Positions 1 to 5,035 of a DNA stretch of 5,721 bases are shown piece by piece. The DNA is from Rhodanobacteraceae bacterium (GTDB lineage: Bacteria > Pseudomonadota > Gammaproteobacteria > Xanthomonadales > SZUA-5), in the NCBI GenBank assembly GCA_003233535.1, contig QIMA01000341.1, positions 1 through 5,721 on the forward strand. Direction: 5' to 3'. The notes beneath the pieces were generated by a model. That model had not been told where the DNA came from. It was given only the letters and a program-made list of their open reading frames with translations, and made no database searches. Numbering within the stretch: position 1 is the first letter of the stretch; the number at the start of each line of letters is the position of its first letter. The translations under genes were made by a program, and so were the position numbers.

Positions 1-1
1 A

Positions 2-1696
2 GCTCGTTGGCACAACAGTGCCGAAAATGAGCAACGTCTCGTCAACACCCCGGTGTTTTACATGAGTATCAATAGACCGCCGGAAGAGTTTCGTCTGCTA
101 GTGCAAGCATTGCTCAAGGCCCCAGGGCAAAAGCTCAAACTGCTTCCTGGGGGCGAAGCTAGTCTGCGCGAGCTGAGTGTAGAGACCGTGCAAGGGAAAG
201 CCGGCAGCCGATCGTTGTTCCTCTATGCAGTGAGTGGATTCGGCGCGCCGGAATACGTCTGGCAGGATGCCGGTGGACACTTCTATGTCGCTTCACATTC
301 CATAGTGCCGGAGGGATGGGAAGACATCCTGCCTCAGCTGCACAAGTTCGAGGAGGCGCAAGACCGGGTGTTGCGCCAAGACCGGACATCCGCACTGACC
401 CAGCGCTTGGACCGGCCACTGGCCATCGAACATGTACGAGTCTTCGATCCGGACCAACTCACGGTGAAGCCGGGACAGACAGTGTTGGTTAGCGCCGGCC
501 GAATTGCCGCGATTGGCGACGATGGCAGCGTCGTTATCCCGAAACAGGCGCAACGTCTCGACGGCCGTAATCGATTCGTGATGGCCGGTTTGTGGGACAT
601 GCACCAGCATCTGCACGGCGATGCCGGCCTGCTCGATCTGGCGGCAGGAATCACCACGGTGCGGGATATGGGCAACCCGCCGGACAATCTAGCCGCGCTC
701 ATCGACAGCTACGAATCCGGCACTGATATCGGGCCGCGCGTAATTAAGGCGGGCTTGATCGACGGCCGCGGCAGCTACCAGTCACGGGCTGGCGTCTTTG
801 CCGACACGCCAGAGGAAGCCGTGCACAACGTGAATTTCTACGCCGACCGCGACTATGTGCAGGCCAAAATCTACAGTTCAGTGAAACCGGAACTGGTGCC
901 GGTGATCGTTGCGGCGGCCCATGCCCGCGGAATGCGCGTCAGCGGTCACGTGCCGGCTTCCATGACCGCCGAGCAGTTCGTCACCGACGGCGTGGACGAG
1001 ATTCAGCACATCAACTTTCTGTTCCTGGATTTCTTCCTCGATCCGACGCAGGACACGCGCACACCAGCGCGCTTCACGGTCGTCGCCGAACACGCTGCCG
1101 AACTCGACCTGAGTTCGCCGCGAGCGCGCAAATTGATCGACCTGATGCGCCAACGAGGCGTCGTTAGCGATCCCACTGTGGCGAATTTCGAGCATAAGTT
1201 CTTGGCGCGACCGGGCGAGGCATCGCCGACTTATGCGCCGATGTTCGACCGCTTAGATCTGTTGTGGCAGCGCTCAATCAGGAGCGGCGCCGAGGCGTTA
1301 GCGGTTCCACCGGGAATGGACGCGCGCTATCGGGAGTCCTTCGAGCGCATGGTGCAGATGATCGGCGTGCTCCATCGCAGCGGCGTGACCATCGTCGCCG
1401 GCTCCGACGGCCTCGGTTACATGCGACTGCCGCGCGAGCTTGAGCTCTACGTCAGCGCCGGTATACCGCCGGCAGAAGTCCTTCGCCTCAGCACTTTGGG
1501 CGCTGCCCGTGTGATGAAGCGCGACAACGAATACGGTCGAATCGCGCCCGGCTACGTCGCCGACCTGATCCTCGTCGACGGCGATCCGACCATCAACATC
1601 TCCGATATACGCAAAGTGCGCACGGTATTGCTAGGGGACCGGATGTATGACGCCGCAGCCTTATGGAAATCGATGGGCATGGCACCGGCCCCGTAG
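2..1696 (+). CDS. Amidohydrolase family metal-dependent hydrolase, 5'-partial
   Basis: This encodes a metal-dependent hydrolase of the amidohydrolase superfamily (imidazolonepropionase/prolidase-like branch), probably cleaving amide or peptide-like bonds; the substrate cannot be told. The frame is open from base 2 and the translation upstream of the GTG at 53 (ending ..NTPVFYMSINRPPEEF) reads as ordinary protein of this family, so the gene is truncated by the window edge. Numbering from the codon at base 2, residues 1 to about 125 form the N-terminal accessory region of the large members. The TIM barrel shows all expected metal ligands: HQH (201-203, bases 602-610) after GLWDM, the carboxylated-lysine candidate in AKIYSS (289), His in SGHVP (316), His in EIQHI (336) and the catalytic Asp in AGSDG (469). 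The C-terminus has the usual GRIAPGYVADLILVDGDP strand region. Larger members are often exported, but any signal peptide would lie outside the window. No neighbour here shares its function. Confidence 0.93.
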   Translation, partial: ARWHNSAENEQRLVNTPVFYMSINRPPEEFRLLVQALLKAPGQKLKLLPGGEASLRELSVETVQGKAGSRSLFLYAVSGFGAPEYVWQDAGGHFYVASHSIVPEGWEDILPQLHKFEEAQDRVLRQDRTSALTQRLDRPLAIEHVRVFDPDQLTVKPGQTVLVSAGRIAAIGDDGSVVIPKQAQRLDGRNRFVMAGLWDMHQHLHGDAGLLDLAAGITTVRDMGNPPDNLAALIDSYESGTDIGPRVIKAGLIDGRGSYQSRAGVFADTPEEAVHNVNFYADRDYVQAKIYSSVKPELVPVIVAAAHARGMRVSGHVPASMTAEQFVTDGVDEIQHINFLFLDFFLDPTQDTRTPARFTVVAEHAAELDLSSPRARKLIDLMRQRGVVSDPTVANFEHKFLARPGEASPTYAPMFDRLDLLWQRSIRSGAEALAVPPGMDARYRESFERMVQMIGVLHRSGVTIVAGSDGLGYMRLPRELELYVSAGIPPAEVLRLSTLGAARVMKRDNEYGRIAPGYVADLILVDGDPTINISDIRKVRTVLLGDRMYDAAALWKSMGMAPAP

Positions 1697-1831
1697 AACT
1701 TCCGATCGATCCGACCCTCACCGCCGCTTAGACTGACGGCGAAGTCGCGGAAGACAATCGAGGACACACGCAATAGGGCCCATACCAGCTCGCCGGTGTC
1801 GCGTATCGCCTCTGACAACTTAAGGCGAGGT
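1697..1831. other. Intergenic gap between convergent genes
   Basis: This is the space between the amidohydrolase stop and the stop of the HigB-HigA gene, which faces it. It has no convincing terminator. The best hairpin is a 5-bp CGCCG/CGGCG stem (1722-1726 with 1737-1741) around a 10-nt loop, without a T-run on either side. On the - strand, bases about 1818-1715 read as a protein-like stretch (beginning SEAIRDTGELVW) from a TTG, which then runs antisense into the amidohydrolase. I do not recognise this stretch; it may be the tail of another decayed gene. Confidence 0.4.
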
Positions 1832-2266
1832 TCAATTCACGTCGGCTAGCAGGCTCTCGTAAGGAATCTTCAAGCCGTCGTGGAGCCGTTTTACCATCGC
1901 CAGGCTCAGTCGTCGTTTTCGATTCAACACCTCCGAGACCCGACCACTCGGCCCGATGAAAGGTTCAAGATCCCGCGGCGTCAATCCCTGCTGTTCCATC
2001 CGGAAAATGATTGCATTAATGGGATCGGACGGCGGTATCGGCTCGTGTTGCGCCTCGTATCGCTCCACCAACACGGCAAGCACTTCCAGTTCGTCACCCT
2101 CGACACTGGCTACACGCGCACCCCATAGTTCATCGATGCGGGTCAACGCCCTCTGGTAGGCCGTCTCCATGTGCCGATACCACTCCACCAAGGGGGGTTG
2201 GGAGTCAGAGTAGGCAGGGTTGCTCTCCCAAAAATCGCGCAAGGTACCCCTGGCGATAACGTGCAA
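1832..2266 (-). CDS. HigB-HigA in-frame fusion (decayed toxin joined to HTH antitoxin)
   Basis: The 144-residue product starts at a TTG (2266-2264), chosen because GGGAG lies 7 nt upstream and because LHVIARGTLRDFWE matches the usual start of HigB mRNA-interferase toxins (MHVIxRxxLRxFW). HigB similarity runs to about residue 36 (..WYRHMETA) and then switches directly to HigA: RALTRIDELWG, GDELEVLAVLVERYE, IPPSDPINAIIFRMEQQGL. An Xre-type helix-turn-helix at about 83-139 follows, with RVSEVLNRKRRLSLAMVKRLH. HigB is normally about 100 residues, so about two thirds of the toxin, including its catalytic part, and the first residues of HigA are missing. The simplest explanation is one in-frame deletion. 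The product is probably a DNA-binding antitoxin or autorepressor without toxin activity. An internal ATG at 2170-2168 could alternatively give a 112-residue HigA-only product, but its Shine-Dalgarno is weak. A start at 2317 is also open, but its extra 17 residues do not look like HigB. Confidence 0.75.
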   Translation of the reverse strand: MHVIARGTLRDFWESNPAYSDSQPPLVEWYRHMETAYQRALTRIDELWGARVASVEGDELEVLAVLVERYEAQHEPIPPSDPINAIIFRMEQQGLTPRDLEPFIGPSGRVSEVLNRKRRLSLAMVKRLHDGLKIPYESLLADVN

Positions 2267-2273
2267 ATCCAAA

Positions 2274-2288
2274 CTCCCATTTTGGGAG
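2274..2288. promoter_or_regulatory. Palindrome, candidate HigA autoregulatory operator
   Basis: CTCCCA-TTT-TGGGAG is a perfect 6-bp inverted repeat with a 3-nt centre. It lies directly upstream of the TTG start of the HigB-HigA gene and next to its putative -10 box. One arm supplies the GGGAG Shine-Dalgarno on the - strand. HigA proteins typically bind palindromes overlapping their own promoter, so an operator is a natural reading. A further copy of the CTCCCAAAA half-site lies at 2225-2233 inside the gene, possibly by chance. Confidence 0.45.
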
Positions 2289-2289
2289 A

Positions 2290-2317
2290 ATTCTACAGCA
2301 TGCGTCGATCGCCGCAA
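2290..2317 (-). promoter_or_regulatory. Putative sigma70 promoter of the HigB-HigA gene
   Basis: Read on the - strand, TAGAAT (2295-2290) matches the -10 consensus at 5 of 6 positions, and TTGCGG (2317-2312) matches the -35 at 3 of 6, with a 16-bp spacer. The transcription start would fall within the palindrome at 2274-2288, which would allow repression by the gene product. This is only a consensus match by eye. Confidence 0.35.
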
Positions 2318-2422
2318 GGAACCGGCAGTTCACTAGGTCCGATCAGGTGAGACCCGGTTGTAGGATCATAGACCCCGTTAGCTGCCTCGCAGCAACCGCA
2401 TAGTTGCTAGCTTTCGTGTCAC

Positions 2423-2429
2423 GGGAGGG
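2423..2429 (+). promoter_or_regulatory. Strong Shine-Dalgarno before the GTG at 2436
   Basis: GGGAGGG sits 6 nt upstream of the GTG at 2436 on the + strand. It supports the view that the + strand frame here is the genuine 5' end of a gene and not merely a shadow of the vapC remnant. Confidence 0.4.
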
Positions 2430-2435
2430 TTCGAC

Positions 2436-2651
2436 GTGGCAGCCAGGCCGCTGTACGACGAACAGCCAAAGGTCAACCTGCAAATCATTAAGAGCGCTGA
2501 GCAAGCCCGTATGGACGCACGCGTAGCCAAGTTAACCACTCCAAAAGAGTGCGCGATTTTCGCTCGAAATGCTCGAGCAGGGAGCGACGAAATCCCAAAC
2601 GAAAGCTCGGCCAGTGTCACGCTGGACAAATACAGCGTTTCCGCGACTTGA
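2436..2651 (+). pseudogene. 5' fragment of a small hypothetical protein gene, truncated by the vapC junction
   Basis: The frame starts at a GTG with a well-placed GGGAGGG and encodes 71 residues. Residues about 13-48 (IKSAEQARMDARVAKLTTP, then KECAIFARNARA) resemble, from memory, the start of a family of roughly 100-residue hypothetical proteins with a SxEQAR..A..KLTTxxEC..FAxNA pattern, whose function is unknown. The resemblance ends at base about 2579, exactly where the opposite-strand VapC resemblance also ends. From there the frame simply reads antisense to vapC. This looks like a chimeric breakpoint joining two gene starts head to head. The alternative is that the frame is a chance shadow, but the Shine-Dalgarno argues against that. 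Confidence 0.35.
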
Positions 2652-2727
2652 TCGTTTAGCCAGGCTCGGACAGCAGGGTGCGGCTTAGGCTTCATTGCCT
2701 CGGAAACAACGTTGGTGTCGAGGACCA

Positions 2728-2769
2728 TCATTCAAGTTTCAGCGGCTCGGCCGGCGTCGTGTCTCTCAC
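2728..2769 (-). pseudogene. Possible C-terminal remnant of the VapC partner antitoxin
   Basis: Thirteen codons ending ..DTTPAEPLKLE run into a TGA (2730-2728) that overlaps the vapC start ATG (2731-2729). A stop at 2772-2770 closes the frame upstream. The overlapping stop/start is the normal antitoxin-toxin arrangement, and the proline- and acid-rich tail is compatible with an antitoxin end. The fragment is too short for any firm family call. Confidence 0.2.
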
Positions 2770-2894
2770 TCAAGCGGCTTGGGTAGCGGCGAACTCCCTT
2801 CACTAGTCTGACGCAAGCGTCCAAATGTCTCCAAAGCCTCTGTAAACGTCCCGGAATATTGCACGCCGGTAAAACACTCGCTGCTTATAGGGCA

Positions 2895-2912
2895 CTTTGA
2901 CAAGCTTTGACA
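2895..2912. repeat. Direct repeat CTTTGACA x2, each holding a TTGACA
   Basis: CTTTGACA occurs at 2895-2902 and again at 2905-2912, exactly 10 bp apart, i.e. one helical turn. Each copy contains a perfect -35 hexamer. Neither has a good -10 at 16-18 bp on the + strand, so these may be regulator half-sites and not two promoters. Confidence 0.35.
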
Positions 2913-2931
2913 TTAATAAGGCCAAAGCTTG
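2901..2931. repeat. Perfect 9-bp inverted repeat upstream of the exported-protein gene
   Basis: CAAGCTTTG (2901-2909) and CAAAGCTTG (2923-2931) are exact reverse complements separated by 13 AT-rich bases. The repeat lies 50 bp upstream of the ATG at 2981 in the 2770-2980 gap, in which I see no gene. It could be a regulator-binding site or an RNA hairpin. No T-run follows it on the + strand, so a terminator in that direction is unlikely. Confidence 0.45.
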
Positions 2932-2980
2932 CGAGTGATTGGTTAATCTGGGTATCAGACGATCGCTAAGGCCCCTGTTC

Positions 2981-3280
2981 ATGTCTAAGTTAAGACGAGC
3001 CGCCTTCTCTCTGAGTATAGCTTTTGCGACGTACACGCATGCCCAGGAACCCTCCAAGGCCTTAGCGGTTCAGGTTGCAAGTATCGTTAGCGCTGACGCC
3101 TCCATTCTTCATGGAGATGGCAAGCAGGCGGTGGTTTATTGGCGGGGCGGAGCCGACACTCACCTTTCCCTTGGTGACCCGATACGCGTGATCGGCGAAC
3201 TCAATAACGATTCGATGCGCATGGACGAGGTTTGGATCAGTGCCCGTTCCATTGAGCGTCTTCGGGCATCGACCGAATAG
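2981..3280 (+). CDS. Small exported protein, OB-fold-like, unknown function
   Basis: I do not recognise this 99-residue protein at family level. Residues 1-21 form a typical Sec signal peptide: basic MSKLRR, hydrophobic AAFSLSIAFATY, then a THA cleavage site before QEPSK. A periplasmic or secreted location is therefore likely. The mature part alternates short strands and turns (AVQVASIVSADASIL, QAVVYWRG, LSLGDPIRVIGEL, MDEVWISARSIERL), with a pattern compatible with a small OB-fold like those of bacterial periplasmic OB proteins. That is inference from pattern only. The ATG at 2981 is preferred over the upstream in-frame TTG at 2939 because it gives a normal signal peptide. The Shine-Dalgarno is weak (AAGG at 2968-2971). 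The gene lies 61 nt upstream of the ABC-phosphatase gene on the same strand and could be co-transcribed with it, although repeats sit in the gap. Confidence 0.6.
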   Translation: MSKLRRAAFSLSIAFATYTHAQEPSKALAVQVASIVSADASILHGDGKQAVVYWRGGADTHLSLGDPIRVIGELNNDSMRMDEVWISARSIERLRASTE

Positions 3281-3292
3281 AACCACGACTTT

Positions 3293-3320
3293 GGTCCCTT
3301 TAACACCGGGTCCGTTAAAC
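3293..3320. repeat. Imperfect tandem repeat with inverted-repeat core before the ABC-phosphatase gene
   Basis: GGTCCCTTTAAC (3293-3304) recurs as GGTCCGTTAAAC (3309-3320), matching at 10 of 12 positions with a 16-bp period. Within it, TTTAAC (3299-3304) and GTTAAA (3314-3319) form a perfect 6-bp inverted repeat with a 9-nt centre. It lies in the 61-nt gap just upstream of the start at 3342, a position suited to an operator for the downstream cluster. Confidence 0.35.
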
Positions 3321-3328
3321 GCAGTCCC

Positions 3329-3333
3329 AAGGG
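3329..3333 (+). promoter_or_regulatory. Shine-Dalgarno deciding the start at 3342
   Basis: AAGGG lies 8 nt before the ATG at 3342. The frame is open back to 3240, but that would add 34 proline/arginine-rich residues overlapping the preceding gene. The ribosome-binding site and the ABC-like start MLILERIRLVRG both favour 3342. Confidence 0.5.
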
Positions 3334-3341
3334 TCAGGCAT

Positions 3342-4556
3342 ATGCTCATCCTGGAACGAATCAGGCTCGTGCGCGGAGCGGAGACGCTGTTGCGAATCTC
3401 CAGCTTGCGGGGCCCGTCAGTTGGGACGCTCTTTTTGGTGGGGTCGGGAGGCACGGGAAAGTCGTCGCTACTGATGGCGTTGGCCAGACAATCGGCAAAC
3501 TCCATTGTGCTCGACGGCCGGGCGGAACTGGATGAGCGTTCGATCCTCGCAGGCGACGTCAACGTCACGTATATCCCGCAGCATGCACAAGTTAGCGACG
3601 ATGGAACATTGGAAACTGCCCTCCTGCCGCTGGGAGTCACCGAAGCCCAGTTACGCGAAGAGTGGGCTCGCTTGGCACTGGGTAAGTTGGCGGCACCGAC
3701 GTTCCGGGTGCACAGTCGCAGTGAAAAACGCACCTGTGCGATTCTCGCCCGATTGATGTCCCCCGCCCACTTATACCTCATCGATGAGCCCGCTGCGGAT
3801 CTTGATCTCGAACACGCCGACTTGATCAGGGCTAAGCTCGCCGAACTGGCAGAGGTGGCCTGCCTAATCATTGCGACGCACAACCGTCAGGATTGTCTGA
3901 AGCTCGGCGGACACTTGGCACTGCTGGCGGGCGGGACACTTCAGGAATTTGGAGAAGCAAGCGAGTTCTTTGCCCATCCCCAAACAGCGGCAGGCGTCAC
4001 CTACGTCGAAACCGGCAACTGCAACTTGCCGCGCAGCCAAAGACCGTCGCCCTCTAATAGCAGCTGGTGTCTCGTTCCCGGACTGCTGTGCGGGATGAGC
4101 CGACCCGGGCTGATGCAAGCTGCCGAGGAGCAGTACCAAATGCTGTACCACCAGGGAATTCGCCATTTGGTCTGTCTGGAAGAGCGCAGGGAGTACCCCA
4201 TCGAGCCCGTGCGCGAACAGGGACTGACGCTTCGACATTTTGCTGTAGCGGACATGGCTGCGCCCAGCTTCGGGCAAGCGGTCGACATGTGTCGCGAACT
4301 CGAGCCTCATATCCGCACGAACGAAGGGGTGGCCTTCCACTGCCGCGGTGGTCTAGGTCGCACGGGCACTGCGCTGGCGGCCATTCTCATCTGGTTTGGC
4401 GACAGCTCAGATGAAGCGATCGCCAAGGTACGCCGAGCCCAGCCCTTGGCTATTCAGAGCATCGCCCAAGTTCGTTTTCTCAATGATTTCGCCGACCGCA
4501 TCCGCGGCTGGCATCCAGCGGTAGCACTAAAGGAGATAAGCGATGTCCTTAGATAA
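3342..4556 (+). CDS. ABC-type ATPase fused to Cys-based protein (tyrosine/dual-specificity) phosphatase
   Basis: The 404-residue protein has two catalytic domains. Residues 1 to about 213 are an ABC nucleotide-binding domain: Walker A GSGGTGKS (34-41), Q-loop Gln80 (YIPQH), Walker B LYLIDE (144-149), D-loop ADLD (152-155) and switch His180 (IIATH). The signature LSGGQ is badly eroded to HSRSEKR (124-130). The end, GGTLQEFGEASEFFAHPQT, resembles importer ATPases such as PstB. After a linker (about 214-240), residues about 241-395 form a phosphatase: W..VPGLLCGM at the start, likely general-acid Asp304 (VADMAAPS), the P-loop HCRGGLGRTGT with nucleophile Cys334 and Arg340, and a final QPLAIQSIAQVRFLNDF helix. 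This matches dual-specificity/PTP-like enzymes. No membrane segment is visible and no permease gene is adjacent, so a cytoplasmic signalling or regulatory role is more likely than transport. The 3' end overlaps the Roadblock start by 14 nt, suggesting translational coupling. The domain calls are firm; the joint role is unknown. Confidence 0.88.
   Translation: MLILERIRLVRGAETLLRISSLRGPSVGTLFLVGSGGTGKSSLLMALARQSANSIVLDGRAELDERSILAGDVNVTYIPQHAQVSDDGTLETALLPLGVTEAQLREEWARLALGKLAAPTFRVHSRSEKRTCAILARLMSPAHLYLIDEPAADLDLEHADLIRAKLAELAEVACLIIATHNRQDCLKLGGHLALLAGGTLQEFGEASEFFAHPQTAAGVTYVETGNCNLPRSQRPSPSNSSWCLVPGLLCGMSRPGLMQAAEEQYQMLYHQGIRHLVCLEERREYPIEPVREQGLTLRHFAVADMAAPSFGQAVDMCRELEPHIRTNEGVAFHCRGGLGRTGTALAAILIWFGDSSDEAIAKVRRAQPLAIQSIAQVRFLNDFADRIRGWHPAVALKEISDVLR
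4529..4535 (+). promoter_or_regulatory. Strong Shine-Dalgarno for the Roadblock gene
   Basis: AAAGGAG sits 7 nt before the ATG at 4543, inside the last codons of the ABC-phosphatase gene. It fixes the start of the Roadblock protein and suggests this protein is made at a higher level than its neighbours, whose sites are weak. Confidence 0.6.
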
Positions 4557-4947
4557 AGCATTAGCGCAGGCGCAATCAGACATTCCAGAATGTGTGGCAA
4601 CAGGTTTCGTAGACATGACCAGCGGCCTTCTACTTGGCGTCAAAACCGTTGACTCCCATCCAAATGAAGTGCTCGATCTCGTGGCGGCAGCGACTGGTGA
4701 TCTGTTTCAGGGGAAAAACGTCGTCGAGATCGAAAAGATGTTCGACAAGTCGCGTGGCATCCAAAATCGAACCGGGCACTACTTCAACGAAATCGTCGTA
4801 TTCAGCACAAACCTCATCCACGTCTTTATCCGCTCCAAGCGTAAGCCCGAACAGGCTGCCGTATTCATTTGTCGGGCTTCCGCCAATGTCGGCATGGTGT
4901 TGGTCAAGTCTCGTGCGGCAATGGTGGCATGCGAGGCGGAAGGCTGA
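4543..4947 (+). CDS. Roadblock/LC7 domain protein
   Basis: The 134-residue product shows the Roadblock/LC7 (MglB-like) pattern: an N-terminal helix (4-13), strand VATGFVDMTSGLLLGVK (18-34), a helix with NEVLDLVAAATGDLF (41-55), then strands NEIVVFST and LIHVFIRS (82-98) and AAVFICRASANVGMVLVKSRAAM (105-127), the last with the typical xANxGxxxxxxR feature. Roadblock proteins dimerise and commonly act as co-factors or GTPase-activating partners of small Ras-like GTPases. A P-loop gene that may be such a GTPase begins at 5656. The insertion at about 57-80 (GKNVVEIEKMFDKSRGIQNR) is also seen in other bacterial Roadblock proteins. No signal or membrane segment is present. The C-terminus is followed in another frame by a protein-like stretch to 5021 (see the separate entry), so the end could be disturbed. 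Confidence 0.8.
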   Translation: MSLDKALAQAQSDIPECVATGFVDMTSGLLLGVKTVDSHPNEVLDLVAAATGDLFQGKNVVEIEKMFDKSRGIQNRTGHYFNEIVVFSTNLIHVFIRSKRKPEQAAVFICRASANVGMVLVKSRAAMVACEAEG

Positions 4948-5021
4948 TCGAAGCCGATTCAGATGTGTATGGCCGCGATCACGACGCCATGGTCGTGGCC
5001 TTTGAAAACGACTTGTACTGA
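4929..5021 (+). other. Possible 30-residue ORF or out-of-frame tail of the Roadblock gene
   Basis: From the ATG at 4929, overlapping the last 19 nt of the Roadblock gene in another frame, 30 codons end at TGA 5019-5021, 14 nt before the next start. The reading (RLIEADSDVYG, then HDAMVVAFENDLY) looks protein-like. It fills the otherwise empty 88-nt gap, with codon use like its neighbours. It could be a tiny gene, or the original Roadblock C-terminus lost through a frameshift near 4925-4947. No good Shine-Dalgarno precedes it. A 6-bp hairpin (CACGAC 4980-4985, GTCGTG 4992-4997) lies inside it. Confidence 0.22.
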
Positions 5022-5035
5022 GTGCTCTTGATGCT

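Larger units (their letters stand above)
2378..2731 (-). pseudogene. VapC-type PIN toxin, 3' half replaced
   Basis: The first about 52 residues are a clear VapC/PIN ribonuclease start: MVLDTNVVSEAM with the metal-binding Asp5, then HPAVRAWL and LSSVTLAELSFGISSLPA with the second acidic residue, Glu42. After LPA (base about 2579) the family pattern stops. The remaining 65 residues, still in one open frame, lack the two later acidic residues and the usual VASRD..F..AG..VINPW tail. None of the other - strand frames restores it. The replaced part is antisense to the start of a different gene (see 2436-2651). The active site is incomplete, so endoribonuclease activity is not expected. The start ATGATG (2731-2726) overlaps the stop of an upstream fragment in the manner of antitoxin-toxin operons; the second ATG is an equally possible start. 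Confidence 0.7.

Noticed and set aside
1722..1741. Hairpin CGCCG/CGGCG after the amidohydrolase as a terminator
   Set aside because: It has only a 5-bp stem, a 10-nt loop and no T-run on either side.
2897..2935. Sigma70 promoter from the perfect TTGACA boxes
   Set aside because: No acceptable -10 hexamer lies 15-19 bp downstream of either TTGACA on the + strand.
2803..3057. An 84-codon - strand frame in the gap before the exported protein
   Set aside because: It has no recognisable motif, overlaps the signal-peptide region antisense, and has no convincing ribosome site. It is treated as non-coding.
3240..3341. 34-residue N-terminal extension of the ABC-phosphatase from a GTG at 3240
   Set aside because: It overlaps the preceding gene, lacks a Shine-Dalgarno, is not ABC-like, and is outcompeted by the ATG at 3342 with AAGGG.
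3062..3883. A 273-codon open frame on the - strand
   Set aside because: It lies antisense to the exported-protein and ABC-phosphatase genes, whose motifs are unmistakable. Its translation is Ser/Arg-rich with no domain pattern.
3864..4340. Long - strand open frames opposite the phosphatase half
   Set aside because: They are antisense to a domain with an intact active site and show low-complexity composition typical of shadows in GC-rich DNA.
4980..4997. Hairpin CACGAC/GTCGTG after the Roadblock gene as a terminator
   Set aside because: It is not followed by a T-run, and the downstream genes appear to belong to the same operon. It may be chance.
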